NCBI GenBank assembly: GCA_034509925.1
Contig: CM067530.1
Location: forward strand, 8,804,501 to 8,868,500
Direction of reading: 5' to 3'
Source: Hirudinaria manillensis
Taxonomy: Eukaryota > Annelida > Clitellata > Hirudinida > Hirudinidae
Length of the DNA stretch: 64,000 nt
This document shows, one piece after another, positions 1-12,649 of the stretch. The translations under genes and the position numbers were made by a program. Under the pieces are notes generated by a model, which made no database searches, was not told the DNA's origin, and was given only the letters and a program-made list of their open reading frames with translations. Every line of letters begins with the position of its first letter. Position 1 is the stretch's first letter.

Positions 1-899
1 AACATAAAAAGCACGATCCTGGAATATTTTTCCAGGGAACGTTGGTTTTTTTTTCCGTTCCAGAAATTACATCAAATTACATCAACAATAAATTTCACAC
101 TTAAATTTTTTAAAATAGAATTCAATAATAATAAGCATTTTGACCATCTCCCTATTAACAGGCTGATGATGATGATGATAATGATAATGAAGATGATGAT
201 GATGGTGGTGTTGCTGTTGATGGTGACGACGACGACGATGTAACTGGCAATTCAGTTCGACTTAACTTTACGTCCGCTTTTGTTTGTGTCCAGCATTTTA
301 TACTCGGCTCCCATCTCAGGAGAAATTAGAAATTATTCAGGGTCGAATCTTTCATTCCACCTTTCGTACGTAAGAATCCATTCAAGGACTCAATAGATAT
401 GCTGCCGGACTTAAGCGAATCAGACCAGATGGAATTGATAAACAACAACAATAATAATGACATTAATTACAGTAATAACATTAATAATAACGTTAATAAT
501 TATTAAAGCAATTTTGATAATAGAATTCATGAGCGCAAAAAAATAATTTATTAAAAAAGCACAAATAATTTCAGTTTATCAAATTTTTAACACGATTTAG
601 TTTCTCTGGAATATTTACAAAGTATTTATTATATTATATTACATTATAATTATAAAAAAAATTAATAAAACAAAGTAAGCAGCAAAAGCGGCTAGGATAA
701 TATTTCCAACAAACGCAACAAACAATGGACCAAAAAAAAAACTTCTTTTATAACGGTCGAACAAGAATTAAACCTTACGTAGTGAGGGTTCTTACTGCAG
801 ACGTGAACATGATTACGATTGCATTATTACATCATCCTGAAATCGCTATCGCAACGAATGTTATCGGACGATGAAATCTCTCCGATCAATTACTTCCAG
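1..899. other. A+T-rich sequence, presumed GPCR intron
   Basis: Contains a short GAT/GAC triplet tract at about 164-240. No recognisable exon; expected to be intron of the GPCR gene if the ICL3 exon call is right. Confidence 0.5.
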
Positions 900-1776
900 C
901 CAACTTGGAAGTCAGAATTCAGATCGGACCAAGATGGAGAAAGAAAAACTGGAATCGTCATTGGAGCAGCCGAGCGGCGAAACTATGGTGGTCGTAACGT
1001 CGGAGAGGGTTGCTGGTAGAAAGAAGATGAGGTCCTACAACCAGGAATCCAACGACGATATCAGAACCAAGAAACAGGTGGATACGTCGAGATACAATTG
1101 GAAAATAACTGTCGTGATAAAAGTTGAAATAAAATTGAATCGAAATCGTTTGTCGGTAGAATGTTCAATCTAAAAGCGATTAAAAGATCGGCATAAACGT
1201 TTAGGACAATTATTCAAGGTATAAGAAGATTATCTGTTAATTAATTCGTTTGGAGTTTATTGTTTGAAGCTAATAATTAATTTTAATTACTCCTCTTCTC
1301 CACCCCAAATTCCTCATAAAAAAAAACAACAACCCATCATTCATCAGGTCATCAAAATGCTGGTCATGATAGTCGTACTGTTTGCCATCTGCTGGGTTCC
1401 GGTGACCGTGGAGAACCTGCTGAAGGCCTTCGATGTCGTCGAGGACCTGAGCACGGGTTGGAGGAAGCACTTGAGGCAGACATTCGATCTGATGTCCTAC
1501 TTCAATAGCTGCGTCAATCCGATCGTATACGCGTTCATGTCCAAGAACTTCCGACAGAGCTTTCGGAACGCGATCTGCTGCTACTTCTGCCAGAAGGGGA
1601 GGAGACGTCAGGACGGCGTCAGGAACATTTCTTTCCATTCGAGAGGCAAGCCGTCCGTCTCTCCGTATGCCACCAGGCAGCCGGTGAGACTCCAGGACTC
1701 GACGTGCATCCAGGGGGCATCGGTGGAGACCATGGTGCTCAACGCGCCCCCCTCTATCGTTCTCAATGGTCGATGA
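900..1776 (+). CDS. Class A (rhodopsin-like) neuropeptide GPCR, last two exons, 5' partial
   Basis: Final part of a seven-transmembrane peptide receptor of the plasma membrane. The last exon is 1348-1776, after an AG at 1346-1347, phase 0, 142 codons plus stop. It encodes TM6 with the CWVP form of the CWxP switch, an extracellular loop, TM7 with the NPIVY (NPxxY) motif, helix 8 (FMSKNFRQSF), a Cys cluster CCYFC suited to palmitoylation, and a basic tail. I infer a preceding exon 900-1077 (acceptor ACTTCCAG, donor GTGGAT), which would supply a charged third intracellular loop ending RTKKQ, so the join reads TKKQ-VIKML, the usual basic entry to TM6. TM1-5 are not in the window. The peptide ligand cannot be assigned; orexin/allatotropin, galanin or RFamide-like receptors are all possible. 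The last exon is secure; the ICL3 exon is moderately likely. Confidence 0.85.
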
Positions 1777-2205
1777 ATGAGGCTTTCAGAGGAACGACCG
1801 TTCCAATGGTTAGCTAAAAGGCGCTTGATGACGGTTTGATTTTTCGAAAATATTTTCATCGGACGGGCTTTATTTTTCGTTTTTTGTTCAATTTTTTTTT
1901 CTTTCTTTTGTGGATTCGTGAATTTATTTGATTCATTAATCTCTCCTCGTTTGGATTGTAAATAAGTTGGCAAAGAATCCGAGTGACTTTTGAATTATCG
2001 ATTCGATAATATTAATTATTATTATAATTAATATTCTTAATTCATCTTCATCCATTGTCTTGAATACAATTGTTATGACCGAATATGATAACATTTCTAG
2101 CAAAAAAATTCACGGTCTTCTGCAAGCAGAGCAGCATTTTATTGATTGTGGTTTATTAATTAAGATTAATTTAGATTGAATTCGCTTCAGGTTGAAATTA
2201 TCATT

Positions 2206-2265
<60 letters not shown>
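2206..2265. repeat. (AATC)n microsatellite
   Basis: About 15 tandem tetranucleotide copies, pure. Confidence 0.95.
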
Positions 2266-2812
2266 GTTTTCGGCACCAATATGGCCAACTTCTGTCGTCA
2301 CGAAACTGATTTCGACGGGATTTTCCATGAACTCGACTATGTTTATCGAAAACAATCCCTTATCACTTCTGAACATCCAGCGATCAATTTGGTTGAAAAC
2401 GTTTTTTAACGTACAAAACAAATGTGCACAAATCAAATTATTTTTTAAATTAATTACCTTAGAAATGCTTATCGTGTTAATGTTTATGTTGCTGGATTGC
2501 TGGATAATACAGGTATTACATGTTATCAGTTGCGATATCAATTAGTATAATTTTGAAGAATCAATTTATAATTTATAAATTTATGAATAAATTTAAATAT
2601 ATTGTGAGGAATGAAATTGAATTTTGAAACTAAATCGATTAAGACGAATTTAAAAATTTAAAAATTCAATCGTCTCTCTAATTTAATTTTGTATTTTCAA
2701 ATATTGCATTTCAATTGTGAAATTATTAAAATCATGTCGCAAACTTTCAACGAAAATGTCTTTGGTTCGCAATAAATTGATGGAATCTCTTTAAAAGTTG
2801 CTGCTTCGTGAA

Positions 2813-2813
2813 T

Positions 2814-2900
<87 letters not shown>

Positions 2901-2902
2901 TT
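2813..2902. repeat. (TTTA)n microsatellite
   Basis: About 22 copies of TTTA/TATT, pure. Confidence 0.95.
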
Positions 2903-3907
2903 ACTTTTAATCCTATTTCATTTTTTAATTAATAGTTATCTAAACTTAATTTCAGTTTTTAAAACAGTCTCATCGGATTTCTTCAAGTAAAGAAAAAAAA
3001 TGCGGGGGGTGTATAAAATCACACTTAAGTTTTAAAACTTGCATCAAAATGGCATGTTATTGTGATTAACCTAAACTATCAATCTTACATCTTTTTAAAT
3101 GTCATTTCTTAAATTTATTTCCACCTCCTTGATAAGGGCAAATCAATAAATCGAGTTGATAATTTCTAAAATGGCTCCGCATTTTTGTTATGACGTGGCG
3201 TTTGATCAACGTGGATCGGCAATTCATCATTCGCTTCAGTGCTTTGAGTACCAGCAACTACCAATCTGTATGTCCCGATGCCTTAAATCACATTTTTGAA
3301 TAATTATTTCAGAATTACTGGCCTCATAAATAAATATGACCAATAATAACGGGCTCATGGGATTCTAAAGCTCTCGAACGAGCAGATTTGTTGTATTTTG
3401 TTGCTTAAATGTTTAAATTCTGCAACAAATGTTTGGATAAAGTTTGAAAAGATTAAAATTCTTTTAGTGATAATGACAAATAATATTTGCTTAATTCAAT
3501 TTTTATCCATGAGCAATATTTAAAAAGATATATTAATATTAATAGAATAATTATTGTTTTTAAATATTTAATAAATTTTAATAAAATTAAAATGTTTCGT
3601 TGCTTTTTCCAGTTTAAAAATTTAATTTTTTTATTCTGCTTATTATTTATGAAATTCGAAACCAACAATCCAAGGAGCAAACGTGCTTCAATTGGTTTAA
3701 ACATCAATCTCCTTGGAACGATATTTTTTGTCCGTTAAAATAATTAACTTTATTTTTTAAAAATTCAGTTTCGTTTCAGAAAAATAAACAAAATCCAAAC
3801 AAAACAAATATTACAACATCCACTCTAAATTTCAAAACGGACAAAAATTTACTCGGAAGTTGCTAAAAGACATTTATGAACAAAACTTAATAAATCATTG
3901 ACGGAAA

Positions 3908-3957
3908 TCATCATCATCATCGTCGTCGTCGTCGTCATCATCATCATCGTCGTCGTC
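3908..3957. repeat. (ATC)/(GTC) triplet tract
   Basis: Mixed ATC and GTC triplets, an interrupted relative of the GAT repeats. Confidence 0.85.
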
Positions 3958-4109
3958 CTACCCTGATTGCTTTAGGCTTTTAACATTGATAGCAATTAAG
4001 ATGGTATTGATAATGATCCTATCGCTGGAGACCTTCGTTTGTGGATTCTTCAGATTCTGCAAATTGGATGATGATCAAATTCTTACAACCCATAATATGT
4101 TAACTCGGA

Positions 4110-4126
4110 ACAACAACAACAACAAC

Positions 4127-4164
<38 letters not shown>
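4110..4164. repeat. (AAC)n-(AAT)n compound microsatellite
   Basis: Six or so AAC units run directly into about 12 AAT units. A shorter AAT tract follows at about 4327-4361. Confidence 0.95.
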
Positions 4165-4169
<5 letters not shown>

Positions 4170-4701
4170 ATAAATCCATTATGCTTGATAAAATCTAAAT
4201 AAGAAGTACTCCTCATCGATCCATTGCATGACAAACGAACTTAGAAATGACTTCTTACGAAACTAAGAGTTGAAGGAAAACCTCTGCAACACTTTCGCAA
4301 GAATAATTCTCTTCAGAAATTATTGAAATAATAATAACAATAATAATAATAATAATAATAAAGAAAATATGAGAAAATAAAATGGACTTACGAAACACAA
4401 GGGTACGGATCCATATTGTCGTCCATCGATTTTAAAACAAAGGCATCCTTCGCTGAACTTCCGAGGATCCAACTGAACTGGAATAATTGGAATAATTGAA
4501 ATAACTAAAATAATTAACATAGTGGAAATAATTTCCATTTGGTTCTGTCGCTTATTCGTATTTGTTTCGTTATTAAAGCATTCAATTCGAACGTATTTTC
4601 TGAACTTAAAACTGAAATTTAAAAAAAAACAAACAACTTTAACCTCTCGACTTTTGGAAAACAAAAAAAAAAAAAGACGTCGCCATGTCGAATCTTTCGG
4701 G

Positions 4702-4715
4702 GTTTCCATGGAGAC
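4702..4715. promoter_or_regulatory. RFX X-box-like site
   Basis: GTTTCCATGGAGAC, one base from a perfect palindrome; fits the X-box half-sites bound by RFX factors. Function inferred from motif only. Confidence 0.4.
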
Positions 4716-5337
4716 GCTGTAAACCAGGGTTGACACGTGGCTGACGGTGAATGATTATCAAAAGTCATCGTCGTCATCGTCATCGTTGAAAGTAGTTGTC
4801 ATCATCATCGATTCTACGATTTACAATTGTGGAATATGATAATAATAATCTTTGTCGGTTTAAAATTATTGCTATTGTAATTCTATATTATTATTATTAT
4901 ACATAATAACAATACTATTTACTAAAAATAACTTCAATAGTAGTTTTTATTCATAAATTCAAGTTTACAATTGACATTCAAAATTTATTTAAATTTAAAC
5001 AAATTTATATTGTTTAAGATTTAAAGATATTACGTATCAAGATTTTCAAGAATAATTTAAATAAAATTAAACAATTTAAAATAATTATAAATATATAAAT
5101 TATTATAAATGTAGATCGTTTGCAGGTTATTTGTCATTTCATATTTTCAAGCAAGAATGACGTTGTTTTGCTCAGTTGTTTATTTATTTGTATATATTTT
5201 TTATTCCTCAAAAAACATTTTAAATTAATTTACCATTTAAGCATTTTTAAGCATTTAAGTCGTAAAATAATTTTTTTCATATATTTTATCAGCTTCTTTC
5301 TCTATCCAGCTTCTTGGGCTTGTTTATTCCAGTTTCG

Positions 5338-5351
5338 GTTTCCATGGAAAC
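5338..5351. promoter_or_regulatory. Perfect palindromic RFX X-box
   Basis: GTTTCCATGGAAAC, a 14-bp perfect palindrome matching the X-box consensus. Followed by a G+C-richer CGTGGCGCCTCGG. No nearby coding exon recognised. Confidence 0.45.
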
Positions 5352-8344
5352 GTGGCGCCTCGGTCCCTAAAGTGTTTAAATAATCACAACTCATGCATTT
5401 CCGAAACCGAAACCAGTGACTGCTGCCAAGTTTTCTTTTCTGTTTTTTGTTTGTTTGTTTGTTTGATTGTTTGTTCGATTGTTTGTTCGTTTGTTTACAA
5501 ATCTGAATCTTTGAACGCCTGAAATTTTGGCATCGATATTAAATTGGTGCGAATTCAATTGAAGCGTAAAGATGGAAATCTTCATTTGAAGGTGGAAAAG
5601 TCGGTGAATGAAAAGCGCTTTAAAAGATTAAACGTGATTCGAATTTATTTATTTATCTGAAAATATACAAAATTTGTTTGAAATCTTCAAAATCGTAAAC
5701 ATGGAATTGGAATCAATCGATTTTTTATATATTTTTGAATAACAAGCATTTTAGATCTAAATCTTGATCTACTCTAAGAAACTATTCTAAATTATAGAAT
5801 AATAAATAAATAGTTTTTAAATAATTTCAAATGCACAAAAATGCTCAGAAAGACTGGTTTAATTTGTCAGCTTCATTTTCAGGCAGATAAAGAAGACAAT
5901 TCCGTGGCAAGAAGTCAATAACGTGTTAGATAATTGCACCCTGATTTTAAATAAAATAAGTTTTATTTATAAATCTTTTTTAAGATTTTAATTTTTAATT
6001 CCTATAAAACCTTTACCAAAACATTTTAATACCAAGAATTCATAAAGATTCTATTTAAACCGTTGTTTGCACTATTTATAAATTTAAAATAATTGATTTT
6101 TATAAATTTAACTTTTAATTAATAAATTTATTTAAAAACAATTAATCAAATAAATATTTATTCCATAAATTCTTTCACCTCCACCTCAGGACAAACGTTG
6201 CATAATAAAAGATATTTTCATTCAATTTAAGAACAATTGTTAAAAATCCTCATCAAGCAAATCATTCTAATTGAAAAAAAAAGCTAATGATATGGGCATG
6301 TTTAGGAATTATTTCTGTGGTCTCCTTTTCTTATTATCCACTCTACTCATCATAATCATAACCACCGTGAGAGATTTAGGAGATCAAGATATTAATTTTA
6401 TGATATTAACGGAATTAGCCTTCAGATTTAATTAAATAAAAGTATTTAATAATTTAATAAAGACAATAATTTAGATATTCACAGATGAATACATTTTAAA
6501 AGGATAGAGAAAAATGTAAAAACATCGAGTCTTAAAAACAAAGTTAGCAGATCTTTAGCGAGTGTGTAATTGGCAAATGTTACGATCTCCAATGAAAATA
6601 GCAGAACAATATTTTATTTTATTTATTTTTTTCAGAAATGAGACGAAATTTAATCCCGACGGACCTTATTCTTAGGGGAACTAATGGCACGAATTCAGGT
6701 TTGAAATTGAATCTTTTTTTGTTTCCAAAATCACAGGTCGAGATCGGTGATGATGCGTGTAGAATTTCCAGCAAAGGATTAACTAAATTGGCCTCCCAAC
6801 GTTGGGGAACAATCTTCAACAAATTGTATGAAAGCGTTAAAAGATCATTTCCAGACTTTTAGGAAATCTTGTTATGGGAGACATTCCGTTGCCTGGAAAG
6901 GCAATCCGCCAATGTACTCTCCAAGTTGATGAAAGAATTTTGTCGGAGCAGGATTTTATAAAACTGATTTGACCAGACTGTTTCGCAGAATTAAATCCTA
7001 TTAAAATCGTCTGCAAGAAGGTGTCAACACTGGTCTCCAGCAACGGAAAATATTTCCACTCCGAGCATGACCTGGAAAACTCCGTTGGATGTGACTTGAA
7101 GGAAATGGAAATTAATTTAATAAAAACTTTAATAAATTTTATTAAATTATTAAATTATTTATTTTATTAATTAAGTTTTATTGGATAGAATTAACAATTT
7201 AAAAACGTCGAGTCTTAAAAAGAAAGTTAGCAGGTCTTTAGAGAGTGTGTAATTAAATCAATGGATGACGGATGTTATAAGGTTCTTGAGAATTAAGGAA
7301 ACATTATTTTCTATTAAATGAACTTTTTCCACATTTTTTAAATTTTCAAGAATCTTTTTTAAAGTGCCTTTCATGGATTTTGGACGTCTCGAAGTAACAT
7401 CTTTTTTAATTCTGAAATTCATGAATTTTTTTAATTTATTATAAACTAATAAATTAAATTATAAAATCTTCAGAGATAATGAGAAGTAAATGTAAGTAAA
7501 ACAGCTTCAAGTTTTTGTTTTCAAGGTAAAACGTTATTCTTCAGTAATCAGAAAATTATACCAAAAACCTTATTCTGAACACATTACATAAGTTTAACAT
7601 TTTAGTGCAGACCTCCAGCGGTTCATACCTTTCTTCTAGTGCACGGTTAAAAGTATCCACTTAGCTTCCAGTCTGGCCTTTAGCGCACGTGGGAATAAGC
7701 GCTACATCAATGGTTCTAGCGCCTCTGACGCCGGAAGCATTTTTGGACGCTGTGGAACCCTGTAACCGGTTTTGAAATAAAAAGTCCACAATTTGGTCCA
7801 CAATTTTCTTTGAATTATCCTTGAATCGAAAGTCCTACTCGAATCTGATGAGAAATTGATGAAATTGTTTTGTTGATTAATGCTGCGACAAAGCAATGCT
7901 CGTAATTTATCAATTTTAATCTCATGATAGCAAGAACCGTCTGAGAAGTGAAATGATGATGATGATGATGACGACGACGACGATGATGATGATGATCTTT
8001 CATTCCCATTTGAAAGGAACTGCTGAAATGAATGGAGACGATGATGGGATTTTAGCGGCATCCTGAGCTGATAGAAGGGGTGAAGAATGAATGCCATTTG
8101 TTCTGGATTCTCAGCTCTCCTGTCTTTGAACAATGAGTCCCTGATGGAGCCGTCACTGATCAAGGCTTTGGAAGAATGCTCACCTTTTCTTTATTTTTAT
8201 CAAAATTACTTTTTAATCAGTTTTTTTTTCTAAGGAGATCTAAGAAAATTTCTTTATTCTAAATCTAAATCAAATATTTGTATTTTTTCTTTGAAACCGA
8301 TCGATGTATTTGAAATTGCATTATTATTTTTATTGCATAATTTA

Positions 8345-8371
8345 TTAATAATATTGTATTATTATTATTAC

Positions 8372-8432
<61 letters not shown>

Positions 8433-8830
8433 CATTTTTCCTTCTTCTTCTCGGTCTCACAGCCGGTGATGAATGAATGCTGAGCACTACCAGTGCTCTC
8501 AGCGATTCATCCAAGTACTTTCCGAAGAATGTGGGCAGTGCCCAGTAAGGAGATCTTCTGAATCTCCGAAGTCTTTGGTCGTCCTGGTATCAACTCTACA
8601 TACTTTGTAAAGTCTTTTCTTAGCGTTCCGAGCGCTCCTACAATCTTCTGGTGTTTGCTAGAGTTTCCTTATTGATATTCTGGTGTATCTCAGGATTTCT
8701 ACTTCTCCACGTTGTATAAGTTCCTTTGACAACTCCTCCTTCATTTTTATTAGCTTGCGCATAATAAAAACACCACATCAGTTCAGCTGTTCAATACTGT
8801 TCCTTGGTCCACTGTTGCTTTTTATTCGCT
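8345..8830 (-). mobile_element. LINE (non-LTR retrotransposon) 3' end with (AAT)n tail
   Basis: On the minus strand 8649-8507 reads KIVGALGTLRKDFT, then RPKTSEIQKISLLGTAHIL and RKVLG-stop. The VxGALGT...LLGTAHILRKVL pattern is the C-terminus of reverse transcriptases common in cnidarian and mollusc LINEs. About 75 bp of 3' UTR follow (ending CCGAGAAGAAGAAGG), then a pure ATT/AAT tract at 8357-8430. Further upstream the frame is broken, so this is a 5'-truncated, decayed copy. Confidence 0.75.
8357..8430. repeat. (ATT)n microsatellite at LINE 3' end
   Basis: About 25 ATT units joined directly to the 3' end of the minus-strand LINE fragment; probably its tail. Confidence 0.95.
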
Positions 8831-9693
8831 AACTAAAAATTATTGACTTTAACAGTCGACCTATAATCCTCAGATAGTCCATTTTGAGACTGTGTCTCGG
8901 TCTGGTGACTATTTGAAGAACTTAAGGAAACAACACTACGAATTTCCGCGCGACGTTTATTTTGATCGGCTAATATGGCAGCATTCAACTTTTGAAGATA
9001 TAAAGAATTAGAACTACATTTATTAAAATGCATAATTTATAATGAGAGAATGACGGGCCTAGCAAACTAATTAAATATTATTATTATTAATAATAATGTT
9101 ACTATTATATTGTTACTATTATATTTATTTATCTTAAACAGACAATTTTTTAAAATTACCTCATAATTATTTAATTTTAAATAAAGGTAAAAACGTCGGA
9201 AGACACTCATGTATCCCACCTCCGTGTCTTTCAATCTTCGAAGATGCTTTTAAAAAGCTTTCTGAGGATTCTTCATTTTTCCTTTTACTTGGCCGGTGTT
9301 ATGATTTATTCGGCTTATTATTATTAATATTATTATTATTATTATTAAGTTAGTAAATAAAGAAATGTAAAATAACCATTTTATTGAAAAAATTTACCTT
9401 AAATTTCGAAAGCATTAAATTATTTAAATTGTTGGTTTTACTCGAAAGTTTCGAAATTTTAAGCGGAGTTTTTGCTTAAACGAATCAGCGGAAATAAGTG
9501 ACGTGCGGATGAATTAAATATTAAAATCAATTTTAATTTTAATTAATTTAAAAATTAATTGATTTTTATATTTTAAATTATTTCATTCTAATTATTCATT
9601 TCATATCGGTCCCAATATTTATGCTGTTAATAGATTTACTCTCATCAGATTCAAATCAACGGAAATCATTTTACCGATAAAATAGATAAATTG

Positions 9694-9849
<156 letters not shown>

Positions 9850-12567
9850 ACTTCGAATAAACAATAATTGATATCATAATATTATATCGTCGAATAAATA
9901 AATAGCTAATAATTTACCATGTAATTACGAATTCATTCGTTCAGCTTGCACTCGTATGAGAGCCAGGAACAAAAATTAATTTCGTAATGAGCAAGAGAAT
10001 TACAAAATGAATTTGCACCTCGCGTGAGGGTGGAGCGCGAGTTTCCTACTGGAAAGCCCTGCAATCCCCCATCAGATTTTGGGTTTTTCCGACGGAAGGA
10101 GATTATTTTCTCTAGGATTTTTTCACGATTTGTCGGGTTTCATGTCGGGTCATTGTTTCAACTTCATATGAAACTTTTTTAAAGTAAAATTATTAATACG
10201 TGGACAGTTTTAGCTGACGAATTATTATTTTGTACGAAAGATTCTTGAACGAAGTATGGACTTTATGTTTTATTTTACCACCCTCTGTTTCTGATGAAAA
10301 TAATATCGATTTTCTTGACATCATCTTTTGTTTTTATTTTGTTGTAATTTGCCAGGAATTGCTTTTATCCCGCTGTTATGCAACGTCGAAATTATGCCTG
10401 GAACAGTTCCTCTTCGTGATTAAAAGAAAGGATTCCATTTTAAAGGAAATATGACCAAAAAAAAAAAGAAAATGAGGAGATGAAAGCGAAACCATTCTCT
10501 ATCTGCCTTTCATGTCGCAAGGCGGCGACTCTGTGGATTACGTCAGAATTCAAAAGAATTATTTTTCCACTCACGAGATCAAAAAGATCGATTTCTAAAG
10601 GTACAAGGTATACAATCAATCTCACAGAACGTTGAAATGATGTTTGTTCACGTAATTTTCAACCGACTGATTGATGCATTTGTATTGCAATAAATCCCTC
10701 TCACGTCTCCAATAAAATTTCTCAGTTTTTGTCACAATTTTTAACCATTTTTCGTCGATAATATATTCCAATATACTTTGTAAAAAATTTCTTTACGATT
10801 TATTACTCCATTCGTCCATCAATTTTCTGATGGAAGTAAAAAAGGCACTCCCATAAATCTGGAAAAAGGAATCATCAATGCAGAATTTGATGTTTCCTAT
10901 TCCATTATTCCGGGGCTCTTGTTACAAAACTCCTTACGAAGGCCAGCAATTTTGGAAGGCGATGTTAACACAAGATTTTGTTTCTCTTCTCGTCGAACGA
11001 GGAAATCGTTATCCTATTTTCGTCACAATTATGAAATAATTATTGCGTGGTTTTGAGGAGTTTGCTCGGAGGAAATTCAAAAGAGGTTTTCGGAGAGCAA
11101 AAATGCATCTTCATCAATCAGTTGGGCTTGTCAGGTTGGGGGAGCAATTTCCTCAAGTTTGTTTCCAGGGTATCCTATTCCGATGAAGTTTCTATTTCAG
11201 CACTTTTTAACGTTTTAACACTTTTTTTGGCTGAAAAAAAAATACACATTTTCAGGATTTGAGAAAAGGTGAAGATTCGCATTAATCATTAAGATGCAGA
11301 AGTACTTAATCTGATAGTCGATATCTCGTACTGCAATCCAGCGAAGTACCTTATTCTAATAAACCTGGTGAAATTATCCAATGTGATGTTTTTATGGCAC
11401 GTTTCTTTGCTTTCCTGAATAACTTTTGAAAACTTTCCCGGCAAAAACATCAGGTTTTGTGATAGGTTTGTGGGGTATGCGTCTCGTCACTTCAGCTATT
11501 GGTTTTTCTACTCAAGAGATTATTCAATTTCCTTTATTTTCTCTGAAAGTGAATTTATTTTTAAGCGCTTATTCGATCGACTAATTTCGCATTGATGCCT
11601 ACAAAAATGTATGTCGTAAGAATTTTAACTTTCTGCTCTCATTAAACCAATCAATGGAACAAAGGGATAACCTGTGCTTCAAATAACAGTGATTCAATAA
11701 TAGAAAATTGATAATAATTAATCATATATTGATTTTAAATATTTTGTAAATACATTTGTTCAACAAAAGTTTATTTTTAAAATTAAGTCAATTCTGAGCA
11801 AGTGTCGAGTCGGAACGAAAGACTTTCTTAGATTTGTTGGAGAACAGCATGTTTCTGTCATTGACTGGAGTCCATTCCGACATCGGGATTAAAAATTAAA
11901 AGCGACGATCTGCCGAATGTACATTGGAGTCGACAGTTCAGTGATTTCAAGGAGGAATGGAAACTGGAATAAAGTTGTCTTGGACAGAAATTGAAGAAGC
12001 ATAAAACGAAAGCACTTGAAACGTTCAAGACGATTCATTGTCGTTATCAAGTTTTCCATCTTTCCTCGGCCGAGCTGCTCTTTCTTCCCGAAATTGTACC
12101 AGGAATTTCAATTTTAATATAAACGACATTTTAATTATTTAGCTGTGAAAATAAATTAGGGACGGCGCCGTCTGGTTCGGGGTTGCGAGCCCTAAAAAAA
12201 GTTGATGGCTATCGATTATGGGCCTCAAAATGTGCCGCATAAATTGTTTTTAAGGCCACGATATGCATTTCATTATTTCTCCGCCTATAAATTCCGCTTA
12301 TAAACCATCCTCTACGTCTATAAATTCTCTCGACCGCTTGCGCCACCTCGCGTGTTTCTCGATACGATGGCCGGAGTTATCGGCAAACGTCAGAAGCAGC
12401 CTGTGTTGCTCCGTTTTTATTCCTCTTTTATTCCGGGATTTCAGCATCGCGCATCTTCCAACCCAGTGAATGTTCAGAGATAGCTGGAATAAGAAGACCC
12501 TGCTTTCAGGAAACATGCCAGAGAGGATACGCTGGGGTCAGAGCAACAACTTTATTGCTGTTTTCAT

Positions 12568-12584
12568 TATTATTATTATTATTA

Positions 12585-12648
<64 letters not shown>

Positions 12649-12649
12649 C
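12568..12649. repeat. (ATT)n microsatellite
   Basis: About 27 units, one ATC interruption. Confidence 0.95.

Larger units (their letters stand above)
1777..8344. other. Gene-free A+T-rich region
   Basis: GPCR 3' UTR at the left, then simple repeats and two X-box motifs. No protein family recognised in open frames here. Confidence 0.6.

Noticed and set aside
6619-7043. Opposed open frames at 6638-6862 (+) and 6837-7043 (-)
   Set aside because: Short, unlike any family I know, and not supported by splice signals.
12263-12516. Possible exon in a G+C-richer patch
   Set aside because: Open in both strands for about 70 codons but without recognisable protein similarity or convincing splice sites.
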